NCBI GenBank assembly: GCA_964586425.1
Contig: CAZPHI010000007.1
Span: 1 to 64,000, forward strand
DNA: 64,000 nt
Origin: CAZPHI01 sp964586425
Lineage (GTDB): Bacteria > Bacillota > Clostridia > Lachnospirales > Lachnospiraceae
Direction of reading: 5' to 3'
In this document: positions 19,064-27,840 of the stretch, one piece after another
Position numbering within the stretch: the first letter of the stretch is position 1
Layout: each line of letters opens with the position of its first letter
The notes under the pieces: model-generated
The model's database searches: none
Told to the model about the DNA's origin: nothing
What the model saw: only the letters and a program-made list of their open reading frames with translations
Program-made: the position numbers and the translations under genes

Positions 19064-20266
19064 TTACATCTGTAACAACTTGTTAATTAATGTATGACCT
19101 TCAGCCACATAGATGCCACTCTTTGCGCCATCTTTTTCGTTGTAGTCAAGTGTTCCATTCTTAATATCTGTACTATCGTATAGCATATATGGAACTGGGT
19201 CAGAAGAGTGTGTTCTGATTGCAATTGGTGTTGGATGATCAGGCATAATAAGCATTCTGAAATCTTCACCTGCTGCTTCGAATTGATCAATTACTCTCTT
19301 AATTACTCTCTCATCAAGATTCTCAATAGCCTGAATCTTTCTCTCTTTGCTTCCCTGATGACCCATCTCATCCGGAGCTTCTACATGAATGTATGCAAAA
19401 TCATAACCGTCTTCAAGTAATGCCTTAACTGCTGCATCAGCTTTACCTTCATAGTTAGTGTGAAGACCACCATTAGCGCCTTCTACCACGATTACTCTCA
19501 TCTTAGCGCCAACAGCGATACCCTTAAGAAGGTCTACTGCTGATATCATTGCGCCCTTTTTGCCTGTCTTTTCTGTAAAATCTGAAAGCATTGGTCTTGT
19601 ACCTGCTCCCCAGAACCAGATTGAATTGGCTGGATTAAGACCATTTTTCTTTCTTTCAATATTAATTGGATGATTTGCAAGAATGTCATAACTCTTTTTC
19701 ATCATCTCTCTTAAAGCGTCATCTTTTGGAAGATATTCTCCAATCTTTCTTCCAAGTACATCATGAGGAGGTGTTAATTCTACGACTTCACCTTTATCCC
19801 ATATTGTAAGATGTCTGTAACTTGTTCCAACATAGAACTTATATGTATCAGTTTCCAACTCTTTTCTTACAGCATCTAACAGAACTGCTGCATCTTCAGT
19901 TGAAATCTCGCTTGAACTGTGATCAATAATTGTTTTTTCTTCATATGGTACATCATCATCAGATACTGTAACAATATTGCATCTAAGTGCAACATCTGTT
20001 GTCTTCATATCTACGCCAATGCTTAATGCTTCCAATGGTGAACGTCCTGTATAATACTGCCTTGGATTATATCCTAATACTGAAAGATTGGCTGTATCAC
20101 TTCCTGGATTCATTCCATCCGGAATAGTATGAACCATTCCTATCTCTGACATCTTTGAATATCTATCCATAGTTGGTGTCTTAGCATATTCAAGAGGTGT
20201 CTTATCTCCTAATTCACTGATTGGTCTGTCGGCCATTCCATCACCTAAAACAACTAAATACTTCAT
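19064..20266 (-). CDS. apgM: Cofactor-independent phosphoglycerate mutase (ApgM type)
   Basis: About 400 residues of the alkaline-phosphatase superfamily: metal loop LGDGMADRPI at the N-terminus, SDTANLSVLGYNP, and HVEAPDEMGHQG followed by MPDHPTPI and RTHSSDPVP. In Clostridia and in Thermotoga-like genomes this family sits inside threonine operons, and a homoserine kinase role has been proposed for such members; here it lies between hom and lysC with no thrB nearby, which fits that idea. The ATG at 20266 is chosen from the conserved start MKYLVVLGDGM; the frame continues upstream to 20317 into hom. Confidence 0.85.
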   Translation of the reverse strand: MKYLVVLGDGMADRPISELGDKTPLEYAKTPTMDRYSKMSEIGMVHTIPDGMNPGSDTANLSVLGYNPRQYYTGRSPLEALSIGVDMKTTDVALRCNIVTVSDDDVPYEEKTIIDHSSSEISTEDAAVLLDAVRKELETDTYKFYVGTSYRHLTIWDKGEVVELTPPHDVLGRKIGEYLPKDDALREMMKKSYDILANHPINIERKKNGLNPANSIWFWGAGTRPMLSDFTEKTGKKGAMISAVDLLKGIAVGAKMRVIVVEGANGGLHTNYEGKADAAVKALLEDGYDFAYIHVEAPDEMGHQGSKERKIQAIENLDERVIKRVIDQFEAAGEDFRMLIMPDHPTPIAIRTHSSDPVPYMLYDSTDIKNGTLDYNEKDGAKSGIYVAEGHTLINKLLQM

Positions 20267-20306
20267 TTCTTCACGCTTTCTATTATATAATCTATTATTT
20301 ACTCTA

Positions 20307-21524
20307 TTATTTTTCAAGTCTGATTCTGTTAAGAATTCCTTCTACCTTAGCAGCGCCATCTTCATATTCTTTTTCACTAATCTCGTTAGTAACAACACCG
20401 AACTCATCATTGAGTCCATCAACAAGGATAACTTCAACATCACCCCATGCTGCTTTAACTTCTGCCATCTTCTCGCTTACAGTACCAGCAACTCTTACAA
20501 AGAATTTCTTCTTTGATGATGAGATATCGCCAAGTTCAAGTTTTGTTGTACTCCAAATCGACATAACATTCTTACCCATATGCTTAACACAGTCAACTAC
20601 ATCAGCAACTACTGCACTTGCAGTTGGGAGCTTACCGGCACCTGCACCAAAGAACATTACATCGCCAATAACATTACCATTAATATATATTCCGTTAAGA
20701 ACATCATTAACGCTGAAAAGTGGATGTGATTCACTAATCATGAATGGTGCTACCATCGCATATACAACGTCATCTTTCTTTCTGCTTGTTGCAAGAAGTT
20801 TGATTGCGCACTCCATCTTCTCTGCATATTTGAAATCCTTATCTGTAATCTTTGTGATGCCTTCACAATAGATATCTTCAAAATCAACCTGTGAGCCAAA
20901 TGCAAGTGAAGTAAGAATTGCGATTTTTCTACAAGCATCATATCCTTCAACATCAGCTTCAGGGTTACGTTCTGCGTAACCTTTTTCCTGTGCCTCTTTT
21001 AATACTGCATCATATTCGAGACCTTCTCTATTCATCTTTGTAAGCATGTAATTAGTAGTTCCGTTAAGAATACCTGTAATCTGAGTAATCTCATCTGCTG
21101 TAAGTGACTGGTTAAGCGGTCTAATAATTGGAATACCACCGCCAACAGATGCCTCAAACATAAAGTTAAGGTTGTTCTGCTTAGCAAGCTCTAATAACTC
21201 TGCGCCGTACTTAGCAACCAATGCTTTATTAGATGTACATACGCTCTTTCCATTCATAAGGGCTTTTCTGACAAATGTGTTCGCTGGTTCAACACCGCCC
21301 ATAACCTCAACAACCACTTTAATTTCAGGGTCATTCATAATAACATCAACGTCATGAACTATCTTTTCCTGAATTGGATCCCCTGGAAAATCTCTAAGGT
21401 CAAGTACATACTTTACTTCGATATCCTGACCTGCTCTCTTATTAATTGACGCGCCGTTAGTATTAATTACCTCAACAACACCTGAACCTACTGTTCCGTA
21501 CCCTAAAACTGCTATTTTTACCAT
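20307..21524 (-). CDS. hom: Homoserine dehydrogenase
   Basis: Reduces aspartate semialdehyde to homoserine. About 405 residues: Rossmann motif VLGYGTVGSGV at the start, GVEPANTFVRKAL, the family signature with GILNGTTNYMLT and EADVEGYDACRK, and a C-terminal ACT domain (about 330-405) for threonine feedback. A GTG three codons upstream (21533) with a weak AAAGG site could also start translation; I chose the ATG nearest the Rossmann strand. Its 3' end lies 40 bp before the apgM start; the ACT-domain gene precedes it by 50 bp. Confidence 0.94.
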   Translation of the reverse strand: MVKIAVLGYGTVGSGVVEVINTNGASINKRAGQDIEVKYVLDLRDFPGDPIQEKIVHDVDVIMNDPEIKVVVEVMGGVEPANTFVRKALMNGKSVCTSNKALVAKYGAELLELAKQNNLNFMFEASVGGGIPIIRPLNQSLTADEITQITGILNGTTNYMLTKMNREGLEYDAVLKEAQEKGYAERNPEADVEGYDACRKIAILTSLAFGSQVDFEDIYCEGITKITDKDFKYAEKMECAIKLLATSRKKDDVVYAMVAPFMISESHPLFSVNDVLNGIYINGNVIGDVMFFGAGAGKLPTASAVVADVVDCVKHMGKNVMSIWSTTKLELGDISSSKKKFFVRVAGTVSEKMAEVKAAWGDVEVILVDGLNDEFGVVTNEISEKEYEDGAAKVEGILNRIRLEK

Positions 21525-21573
21525 AGTAACCACAAAAACCTTTCAATTTTATTTTTTTGTATGATTTTATTAT

Positions 21574-22014
21574 CTATTCTCTTGATAATATCTTAAGATA
21601 TCTTACACCGAATAGTTGCTCAATATCTTCTATCATCCTTGATGAATCTCCCGTTATTGGAAGAATGTCAACACTTAAAGTAAGCGATGCTACACCATTA
21701 ACCGGAATTGTCTGATGAATCGTAAGTATATTAGCCTTGTATTCAGCTACCTTACTCAACACCTGCGATAATAGCCCAGGTTCATCATCCATGGATAAGA
21801 CAAATGTTATTGTCTTTCCCTTGACATTATCCCTAAATGGAAATATGTCATCCTTGTACTTATAATAAGAACTTCTGCTGATTCCTACCTGTTCTGTTGC
21901 TTCTGCTACCGATACACTGCTTATCTCTATAAGTCTGTTTGCTTTTGCGACTTTCAGAAGCACCTCCGGAATAGCCTTCTTCTTAACAACATAATACTTA
22001 ATCTCTTCAGACAT
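21574..22014 (-). CDS. ACT domain regulatory protein (PheB/UPF0735 type)
   Basis: 146 residues. The N-terminal half contains a helix-turn-helix-like region (VSVAEATEQVGISRSSYYKYKD) and the C-terminal half one ACT domain (TITFVLSMDDEPGLLSQVLS). This order is that of the UPF0735 family. In Clostridia it commonly starts the hom operon and is thought to sense an amino acid; that role is inferred. GAGGTGATAT precedes the ATG. The 394-bp upstream gap carries the long inverted repeat IR-2. Confidence 0.88.
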   Translation of the reverse strand: MSEEIKYYVVKKKAIPEVLLKVAKANRLIEISSVSVAEATEQVGISRSSYYKYKDDIFPFRDNVKGKTITFVLSMDDEPGLLSQVLSKVAEYKANILTIHQTIPVNGVASLTLSVDILPITGDSSRMIEDIEQLFGVRYLKILSRE

Positions 22015-22174
22015 ATATCACCTCATTAATACATACATTATGTGCAATTCATTATTTTTTATACCTTTTTAGTGTATGCTGTAGAAATACATCTGTTTTC
22101 CACAGAAAGAATAGTACCATATATCCTCATTCTTTGCAAGGTTATATTTATACAAAAATGTTTTATTTTTAATA

Positions 22175-22338
22175 CACGCAACGTATTACAATGTTGGAAG
22201 TGGTGCGTATGTGGGGTTTATGTTAGAGTGAGATGAATTCTCGCATACACGCTACCGCGAATCGTATGCTCCGAATTTATCTCACTCTAACATATTCAAC
22301 ACATAGTAATCAATTACAACATTGTAATATGTTGCGTG
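22175..22338. repeat. Long cruciform-type inverted repeat (IR-2)
   Basis: Three nested arms: CACGCAAC...ATGTTG at 22175-22196 with its complement at 22317-22338 (21 of 22 match), TATGTTAGAGTGAGAT at 22219-22234 with a perfect complement at 22279-22294, and an inner GCATAC/GTATGC. It occupies most of the divergent gap between the ACT-domain gene and the 22409 gene. No obvious target-site duplication flanks it and there is no T run, so it does not look like an ordinary terminator. Confidence 0.8.
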
Positions 22339-22408
22339 TGGCAAAACATTTACAATAATATGCATTAGAATGTATGCCACATAATATATGTATGAGGTAC
22401 GGAGGATA

Positions 22409-23347
22409 ATGAATAAGAACATAATCGAAAGATTAACAACGGAAAAGGGACTTACTTACGGTCCATACGACGTCATTAGAGGAACGTATAACGGTTATAG
22501 CGTTATATATCGCAATCTACCTAATAATTCTGACGCCATTATAATTAACGGAGCTTGCCATGATGGCTTTGCTGCAGATAGCGCGCGCAGTTTTTGTGAC
22601 GCAATGAAAACAAACAAGGAGATATCATCTTGCAATTACACTAATTATGCAATGACAGTGGTATTCCTTAGTACTCTTGATGAGAACACAAGATATAATC
22701 TTGTATGTTATATTCTTGATCAGGTTACTACGTTCTATCGTAACAACAATTATATGAACTGCTGCATTCACTGTGGTTCAACAACTGAACCAGTAAGTTA
22801 TTGTGATGAGGACAATACAGCATATTATATGTGCGACAGCTGTTTTAGCCGTGTTCAGGCGAATATCCCAGTCACGAGTAAATCAAGAGGTAATATCTTT
22901 ACTGGTATTGTTGGTGCATTCATTGGTGCACTGCTTGGAATGGTAATATCGTTTCTTATATATCAGCTTGGATACATCGCAGGACTTGCAGGACTTGCAA
23001 TCGCTGCGCTTACAATCAAAGGATACGAGTTACTCGGTGGCAAACTTAATATTGCCGGAATCATTATATGTATTATACTCACAATAGGTGCTGTATTCTT
23101 TGTTCAGAACATCTGTTATTCATACGAGATATATGATTTTTATAAGGGAACTTACGATATTACATTCTTTGATGCATACAAAGCTCTCCCTGATTTTCTT
23201 GAGAATATGAGCGAGCTCAAAGCAGCATTTATCAAAGATCTTGTAATCGGTTATCTATTAACTGCAGTTGCAAGTGCTTCAATATTCTATACAGCATTCA
23301 AGAGTCAGAATATAAAACCAAAGACATTAACAAAATACAATGATTAA
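22409..23347 (+). CDS. Membrane protein with zinc-finger-like loop, unknown function
   Basis: About 312 residues. The N-terminal 120 residues are soluble; then a treble-clef-like cluster CCIHCG...YCDED...MCDSC (about 112-140) suggests one zinc site; then three to four hydrophobic segments (about 160-180, 190-210, 220-240 and 280-300) with a polar loop between the last two. The ATG at 22409 follows GGAGG by 3 nt, better than the in-frame ATG at 22388. No similar gene is adjacent. I cannot assign a family. Confidence 0.75.
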   Translation: MNKNIIERLTTEKGLTYGPYDVIRGTYNGYSVIYRNLPNNSDAIIINGACHDGFAADSARSFCDAMKTNKEISSCNYTNYAMTVVFLSTLDENTRYNLVCYILDQVTTFYRNNNYMNCCIHCGSTTEPVSYCDEDNTAYYMCDSCFSRVQANIPVTSKSRGNIFTGIVGAFIGALLGMVISFLIYQLGYIAGLAGLAIAALTIKGYELLGGKLNIAGIIICIILTIGAVFFVQNICYSYEIYDFYKGTYDITFFDAYKALPDFLENMSELKAAFIKDLVIGYLLTAVASASIFYTAFKSQNIKPKTLTKYND

Positions 23348-23354
23348 TTAATAA

Positions 23355-23406
23355 TAATGCCATGTGTGATACTCCTGTTAACGAAGTACCATACATGGCA
23401 TATTTT
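23355..23406 (+). terminator. Terminator after the 22409 gene
   Basis: TGCCATGT pairs with ACATGGCA, with further partial pairing inside, followed by ATTTTTT. It lies 8 bp past the stop and just before the convergent cysK stop at 23407. Confidence 0.75.
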
Positions 23407-24336
23407 TTACTCAAATAATGGTGTTGAAAGATATCTGTCGCCTGTGTCAGGAAGAACAACAGCAATTGTTTTGCCCGCATTTTCCGGTTTCTTAGCGATT
23501 TCAGCTGCTGCATATAGTGCTGCACCTGATGATATTCCTACCAGAATTCCTTCTGTCTTTGCAATAAGCTTTCCATTGGCAAATGCTTCTTCATTCGGAA
23601 CTTTTACGATTTCATCAATTACTGATGTGTCCAAAGTATCCGGAATAAATCCTGCTCCAATACCCTGTATCTTATGTGGACCAGGTGCTCCGCCTGAAAT
23701 TACCGGTGAATCCTCAGGTTCTACAGCAACAACCTTAATATTAGGATTTTTTGATTTTAGATATTTGCCGGTTCCAGTAATTGTTCCTCCTGTACCAACT
23801 CCTGATACAAGAATATCAACATCTCCATCCAAATCATTCCATATCTCTGGGCCTGTAGTCGCATAATGAATCCTCTGATTTGCCTGATTCGTAAACTGAC
23901 CAAGAATTACTGAACCAGGAGTCTGCTGGTTAAGTTCTTTTGCCTTTGCAATTGCACCCTTCATTCCCTTGGCACCTTCAGTAAGTACTAATTCAGCGCC
24001 ATAGATTGAAAGGAACTTTCTTCTTTCAATACTCATCGTTTCAGGCATTGTAATTATTACCTTGTAACCTTTTGCTGCAGCAATTGCTGCAATTCCGATT
24101 CCTGTATTACCCGATGTTGGTTCGATCAGTGTTGCTCCCGGTTTCAATTCACCTGATTTTTCTGCTTCTTCAATCATAGCCAATGCCACTCTGTCCTTGA
24201 CACTTCCCGATGGATTAAAATATTCAAGTTTAACCACTAATCTGGCATTAACTCCTTTTTCCTTCTCATATGCATTCACACGCACAACTGGTGTATTACC
24301 TACTAACTCTGTCACATTGTTCTTTAAATTACTCAT
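23407..24336 (-). CDS. cysK: Cysteine synthase A
   Basis: PLP enzyme that makes cysteine from O-acetylserine and sulfide. 309 residues: NPSGSVKDR with the PLP lysine near residue 43, the TSGNTGIG phosphate loop, QFTNQANQRIHY, GVGTGGTITG and SSGAALYAA. Length and motifs are those of CysK rather than cystathionine beta-synthase. Expression is probably controlled by the palindrome at 24372-24388 downstream of a sigma-A promoter. Confidence 0.96.
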   Translation of the reverse strand: MSNLKNNVTELVGNTPVVRVNAYEKEKGVNARLVVKLEYFNPSGSVKDRVALAMIEEAEKSGELKPGATLIEPTSGNTGIGIAAIAAAKGYKVIITMPETMSIERRKFLSIYGAELVLTEGAKGMKGAIAKAKELNQQTPGSVILGQFTNQANQRIHYATTGPEIWNDLDGDVDILVSGVGTGGTITGTGKYLKSKNPNIKVVAVEPEDSPVISGGAPGPHKIQGIGAGFIPDTLDTSVIDEIVKVPNEEAFANGKLIAKTEGILVGISSGAALYAAAEIAKKPENAGKTIAVVLPDTGDRYLSTPLFE

Positions 24337-24371
24337 ATCTTCCTCTTTCCACCTTATATGGTTTTTTATTT

Positions 24372-24388
24372 CCTACTTAGTTAGTAGG
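24372..24388. promoter_or_regulatory. Rrf2/CymR-like operator in the cysK leader
   Basis: The palindrome CCTACT-N5-AGTAGG is of the type bound by Rrf2-family regulators such as CymR and IscR. It lies about 16 bp downstream of the -10 box of the cysK promoter, a position where a repressor would block transcription. No Rrf2 regulator gene is in the window, so the regulator is inferred. Confidence 0.5.
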
Positions 24389-24403
24389 ATTGATATGAAT
24401 ATA

Positions 24404-24432
24404 TTTATAACACTATTTTCATAGTATGTCAA
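24404..24432 (-). promoter_or_regulatory. Promoter of cysK
   Basis: On the minus strand TTGACA (24427-24432), a 17-bp spacer and TATAAA (24404-24409), about 70 bp before the cysK ATG. Confidence 0.75.
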
Positions 24433-24455
24433 TAGGAAATATATATTTTATTTTT

Positions 24456-26045
24456 TTATACGTTTTCTCTTCCAAATACACTTGCTAAATAACGCATAGA
24501 ATCTATATGACTCTGGTTAAGTGCTCCTGCACTCATTCTCCACTTCCAATTACCCATTGTTGATGGAAAATTCATCCTTGCACTATTATCAAGCTTAAGA
24601 ATATCCTGCACCTGGAATATTACAAGGTTAGCCACACTGCTGTAAGCTGCACGAAATACTTTATCAACACATTGATATCTGTCCCTCGTTCCAAGGTAGT
24701 CAAAAGCATATCCAAGCTCCCAATCATTTCTTTGATTAAAGAAGCCAAGTAATGTTTCATTGTCATGCGTTCCACCATAACACACCATATTCTGTGTGTA
24801 ATTATATGGCAGATGCGGATTCTTTCTGTCTCCGCCAAATGCAAACTCAATAACCTTCATTCCCGGATATCCGTTATCTTCAAGCAGCTTCACTACTTCT
24901 GGAATTGCAACACCCAAATCCTCTGCAATTATCTTTTTATTGCCAATTGATTCATTAATTGCTTTACACAGCTTCATTCCAGGGCCCTGCATATATTCGC
25001 CAATCCTTGCATCCTCTGCATCTGCTGGAATTGTATAGTATTTGACAATTCCAATAAAATGATCAATTCTAATTACATCATAAAGCTTAGCAGAGGCCTC
25101 CATTCTATGTCTCCACCAGCTATAATCATCTAGCTCCTGTTTCGCCCAGTCATAGAGAGGATTGCCCCACTTCTGTCCCAGTTCAGTAAAATCATCTGGT
25201 GGTACACCTGCAACCTTGGTTGGTGTAAGATTCTCATCCAACATAAAATCGTCTGGATGAGACCATACATCCGCGCTGTCTAACGCCATGTATATTGGTA
25301 TATCTCCGATTATCTCTATATTCTTTTCATTGGCATATGCTTTTAACTTAAACCATTGTTTGAAGAATTCATATTGCACAAATTTCCAGAATTCGATATC
25401 CTTTTCCAGAATAACCTTGTGCTTTTCCATGCCTTCCCTAGTTCTATGTTTGATATCTTCATCCCAGTCTCCCCAGAATCTATTATCATAATAGTTTTTG
25501 CATGCCATAAACAAGCTATAATCTTCCAGCCAAAAGCTGTTCTGCTCACAGAACTCACTATATTCCTTATTCATATTCTCAGAATTATTTTTCTCGGTAA
25601 ATGCTTTGAATGCTTGTCGTAATATGCCAAACCTGTTGTTATACATCTTCTCATAGCTAACATAATTGGGATGTCCAAGATTCACATCATATCCCTGTCC
25701 AAATCTATTATTAATTGCTTCCTCTTCAGATATCTGAATTGGAATTAATCCATCTCCCCAATCAATTGATAGAATTGTAGATTTTAATAGCAATCCGTCT
25801 TCTACAAGCATATCCAAATCTATTAGATATGGATTTCCAGCATATGCTGAATAAGACTGATAGGGACTATCTCCGTATGAAGTTGGACCTAATGGCAGTA
25901 CCTGCCAGTATTTGTGATTAGTATTCTTAACAAAATCCACAAAGTCATATGCTGCTTTACCCATCGTCCCTATACCATATGGTGATGGAAGACTGCTGAC
26001 AGCCATAAGTATTCCTGCACTTCTTGAAATCTTTTCATTATCCAT
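24456..26045 (-). CDS. malQ: 4-alpha-glucanotransferase (amylomaltase)
   Basis: GH77 enzyme that transfers glucan segments between maltodextrins. 529 residues: N-terminal SSLPSPYGIGTMG, WQVLPLGPTSYGDSPYQS, the substrate strand VIRIDHFIG with the nucleophile aspartate, IIAEDLGV with the acid/base glutamate, and CYGGTHDNETLLGF. Cytosolic, no signal peptide. It has a good ribosome site (GAGG) and lies alone between cheW and cysK on the same strand. Confidence 0.96.
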   Translation of the reverse strand: MDNEKISRSAGILMAVSSLPSPYGIGTMGKAAYDFVDFVKNTNHKYWQVLPLGPTSYGDSPYQSYSAYAGNPYLIDLDMLVEDGLLLKSTILSIDWGDGLIPIQISEEEAINNRFGQGYDVNLGHPNYVSYEKMYNNRFGILRQAFKAFTEKNNSENMNKEYSEFCEQNSFWLEDYSLFMACKNYYDNRFWGDWDEDIKHRTREGMEKHKVILEKDIEFWKFVQYEFFKQWFKLKAYANEKNIEIIGDIPIYMALDSADVWSHPDDFMLDENLTPTKVAGVPPDDFTELGQKWGNPLYDWAKQELDDYSWWRHRMEASAKLYDVIRIDHFIGIVKYYTIPADAEDARIGEYMQGPGMKLCKAINESIGNKKIIAEDLGVAIPEVVKLLEDNGYPGMKVIEFAFGGDRKNPHLPYNYTQNMVCYGGTHDNETLLGFFNQRNDWELGYAFDYLGTRDRYQCVDKVFRAAYSSVANLVIFQVQDILKLDNSARMNFPSTMGNWKWRMSAGALNQSHIDSMRYLASVFGRENV

Positions 26046-26083
26046 TCTGTATACCTCATTCCGTAAATAATTCTATAAAGTCA

Positions 26084-26125
26084 TATACCGCATGAAATCT
26101 GTACTATCAGCTTCCACACGGTATA
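26084..26125 (-). terminator. Hairpin between cheW and malQ
   Basis: TATACCG pairs with CGGTATA and the inner part pairs imperfectly (about 14 of 18 positions) around a 6-base loop. The T run that follows on the minus strand is poor, so it may be a weak terminator of cheW or an RNA-processing stem. Confidence 0.4.
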
Positions 26126-26162
26126 CCTGCTTATATTTTGTTATATGATTTATTCATATTGT

Positions 26163-26627
26163 TTACTTCATATTGTCTATTATGTTCTTAGCAGTTTCTC
26201 TTTCTTCATTTGATAACAGATATTCAATGTCTAGTAATACTATAAGTTTTCCATCAACACTTGCAACCCTGTCAAAATACTTTATATCATCTGTTTTAAC
26301 AATTCTTGGCATATCTACTATTTTATCAGGAGCAATATCCTTTATTTCTTCCACAGCATCAACTTCAAAAGCAATTGTAATATCTGATAATTTAACAACC
26401 ACAATACTATTGCTCTTTGAAAGCGTATTGTCCATATTAAATTTCTTTTTAAGGTTAAATACCGGAATTACAACTCCACGAAGATTAATAATTCCTTTAA
26501 TATACTGTAAAGAATTCGGAACCGGCACAACATTAACCTGATTTTCAATTGAACTAACGAGATTAATGTCTATACCGTATGACTCATTACCAAGTGTAAA
26601 TACTACTGGTTTTGTATATTCTGCCAT
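26163..26627 (-). CDS. cheW: CheW-like chemotaxis coupling protein
   Basis: 154 residues, a single CheW domain: VFTLGNESYGIDI, then VPNSLQYIKGIINLRGVVIPVFNLKKKF and the C-terminal KLIVLLDIEYLL. It would couple methyl-accepting receptors to CheA. No other chemotaxis gene lies in the window, so it is an orphan relative to its partners, or a CheV-less second copy. GGAGG precedes the ATG by 7 nt. It follows prfB on the same strand by about 36 bp. Confidence 0.92.
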   Translation of the reverse strand: MAEYTKPVVFTLGNESYGIDINLVSSIENQVNVVPVPNSLQYIKGIINLRGVVIPVFNLKKKFNMDNTLSKSNSIVVVKLSDITIAFEVDAVEEIKDIAPDKIVDMPRIVKTDDIKYFDRVASVDGKLIVLLDIEYLLSNEERETAKNIIDNMK

Positions 26628-26663
26628 ATATATGCCTCCAATCTTTTATCTGCATTTGTTTAA

Positions 26664-27786
26664 TCATGATTCTTCTGTTTTAGATGTACTAATCCACTTC
26701 AAATATGCGTTGATAAATGGATCTATATTACCATCTAATACATTCTGTGCATTACCTGACTCACAATTTGTTCTATGATCCTTAACCATTGTATAAGGCT
26801 GAAGCACATAACTTCTAATCTGATTACCAAAATTAATATCTTTGATATCGCCACGAATATCAGATGCTTTCTCTGCATTCTCCTGTTGTTTCATAATATA
26901 AAGCTTAGCCTTCAACATCTGCATCGCTTTATCCTTATTCTGATGCTGTGAACGCTGGCTTTGACACTGTACAACAGTTCCTGTTGGAATATGAGTGATT
27001 CTAATAGCTGAAGATGTCTTATTAATATGCTGACCACCTGCACCGCTGGAACGATAGGTATCAATTCTTAAATCATCATCATTAATATCTATGTCTACAT
27101 CCTCTTCCAAATCAGGCATTACATCACATGATACGAATGATGTCTGTCGCTTTCCTGCTGCATTGAATGGTGAAATTCGCACAAGACGATGAACACCTCT
27201 CTCAGACTTAAGGTAACCATAAGCATTTTCCCCGGAAATCTCTATTGTAACAGACTTAACTCCAGCCTCATCACCATCAAGATAATCTATGATTTCAGTC
27301 TGAAATCCCTTAGAATCAGCCCATCTTGTATACATCCTCATAAGCATTGATGCCCAGTCACAGCTCTCAGTTCCACCTGCACCAGCATTAAGCTTGAGAA
27401 TAGCATTATCCCTGTCATATTCACCCGATAATAAGGTGCTTATCTTCAGTGTGTCTATCTTTTCTTCAAATGTTTTTAATTCGTTGTCTATCTCTAGAAT
27501 TAGTGATGTATCATTCTCTTCCTCTGCCATCTCAATAAGAGTTTTGGCGTCATCAATGATCTCTGCAAGTTCGTCATACTTCTCAAAAGAATCTTTCAAT
27601 CCTTTTAATTCTTTCATGTAACCCTGCGAACGTTCTGCATCATCCCAAAATCCAGGAGCCTCCATATTAGCTTCAAGCTCTTCAATTCGCTTTGCCTTAT
27701 TAGCTAAGTCAAAGTGAATCCCTGATTTCTTCTAATGGCTGAGTATAAGTTCCAAGCTTATAACGGAACTGGTCTAATTCTACCAC
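26664..27786 (-). CDS. prfB: Peptide chain release factor 2 (programmed +1 frameshift)
   Basis: RF2 decodes UGA and UAA stops. Reading begins at GTG 27786 (AGGTGAT 5 nt upstream) and runs 25 codons to an in-frame TGA at 27709-27711; a +1 shift at CTT-TGA-C enters the long frame, giving about 373 residues in total. The main frame carries the RF2 specificity SPF-type anticodon region and the catalytic GGQ motif (SSGAGGQHINKTSSAIR). Predictions that start at the internal ATG (27665) miss the first 40 residues. It lies just downstream of secA, the usual order in Firmicutes. Confidence 0.95.
27706..27726 (-). promoter_or_regulatory. RF2 recoding site
   Basis: On the minus strand AGGGATTCACTTTGAC: an internal SD-like AGGGA, a 4-base gap, then the slippery CTT followed by TGA C. 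Low RF2 lets the ribosome shift +1 on CTT, so the protein controls its own synthesis. Confidence 0.9.
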
Positions 27787-27840
27787 TATTGATCACCTAC
27801 TTATTATATATTTTATGATTATACGTTATGTCATGTATGA

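Noticed and set aside
22015..22408. Attenuator or T-box leader for the threonine operon
   Set aside because: The inverted repeat has no T run, no leader peptide rich in Thr/Met and no T-box sequence; it also faces a divergent gene.
26664..27665. prfB starting at the ATG at 27665
   Set aside because: The conserved RF2 N-terminus and the CTT-TGA-C recoding site lie upstream.
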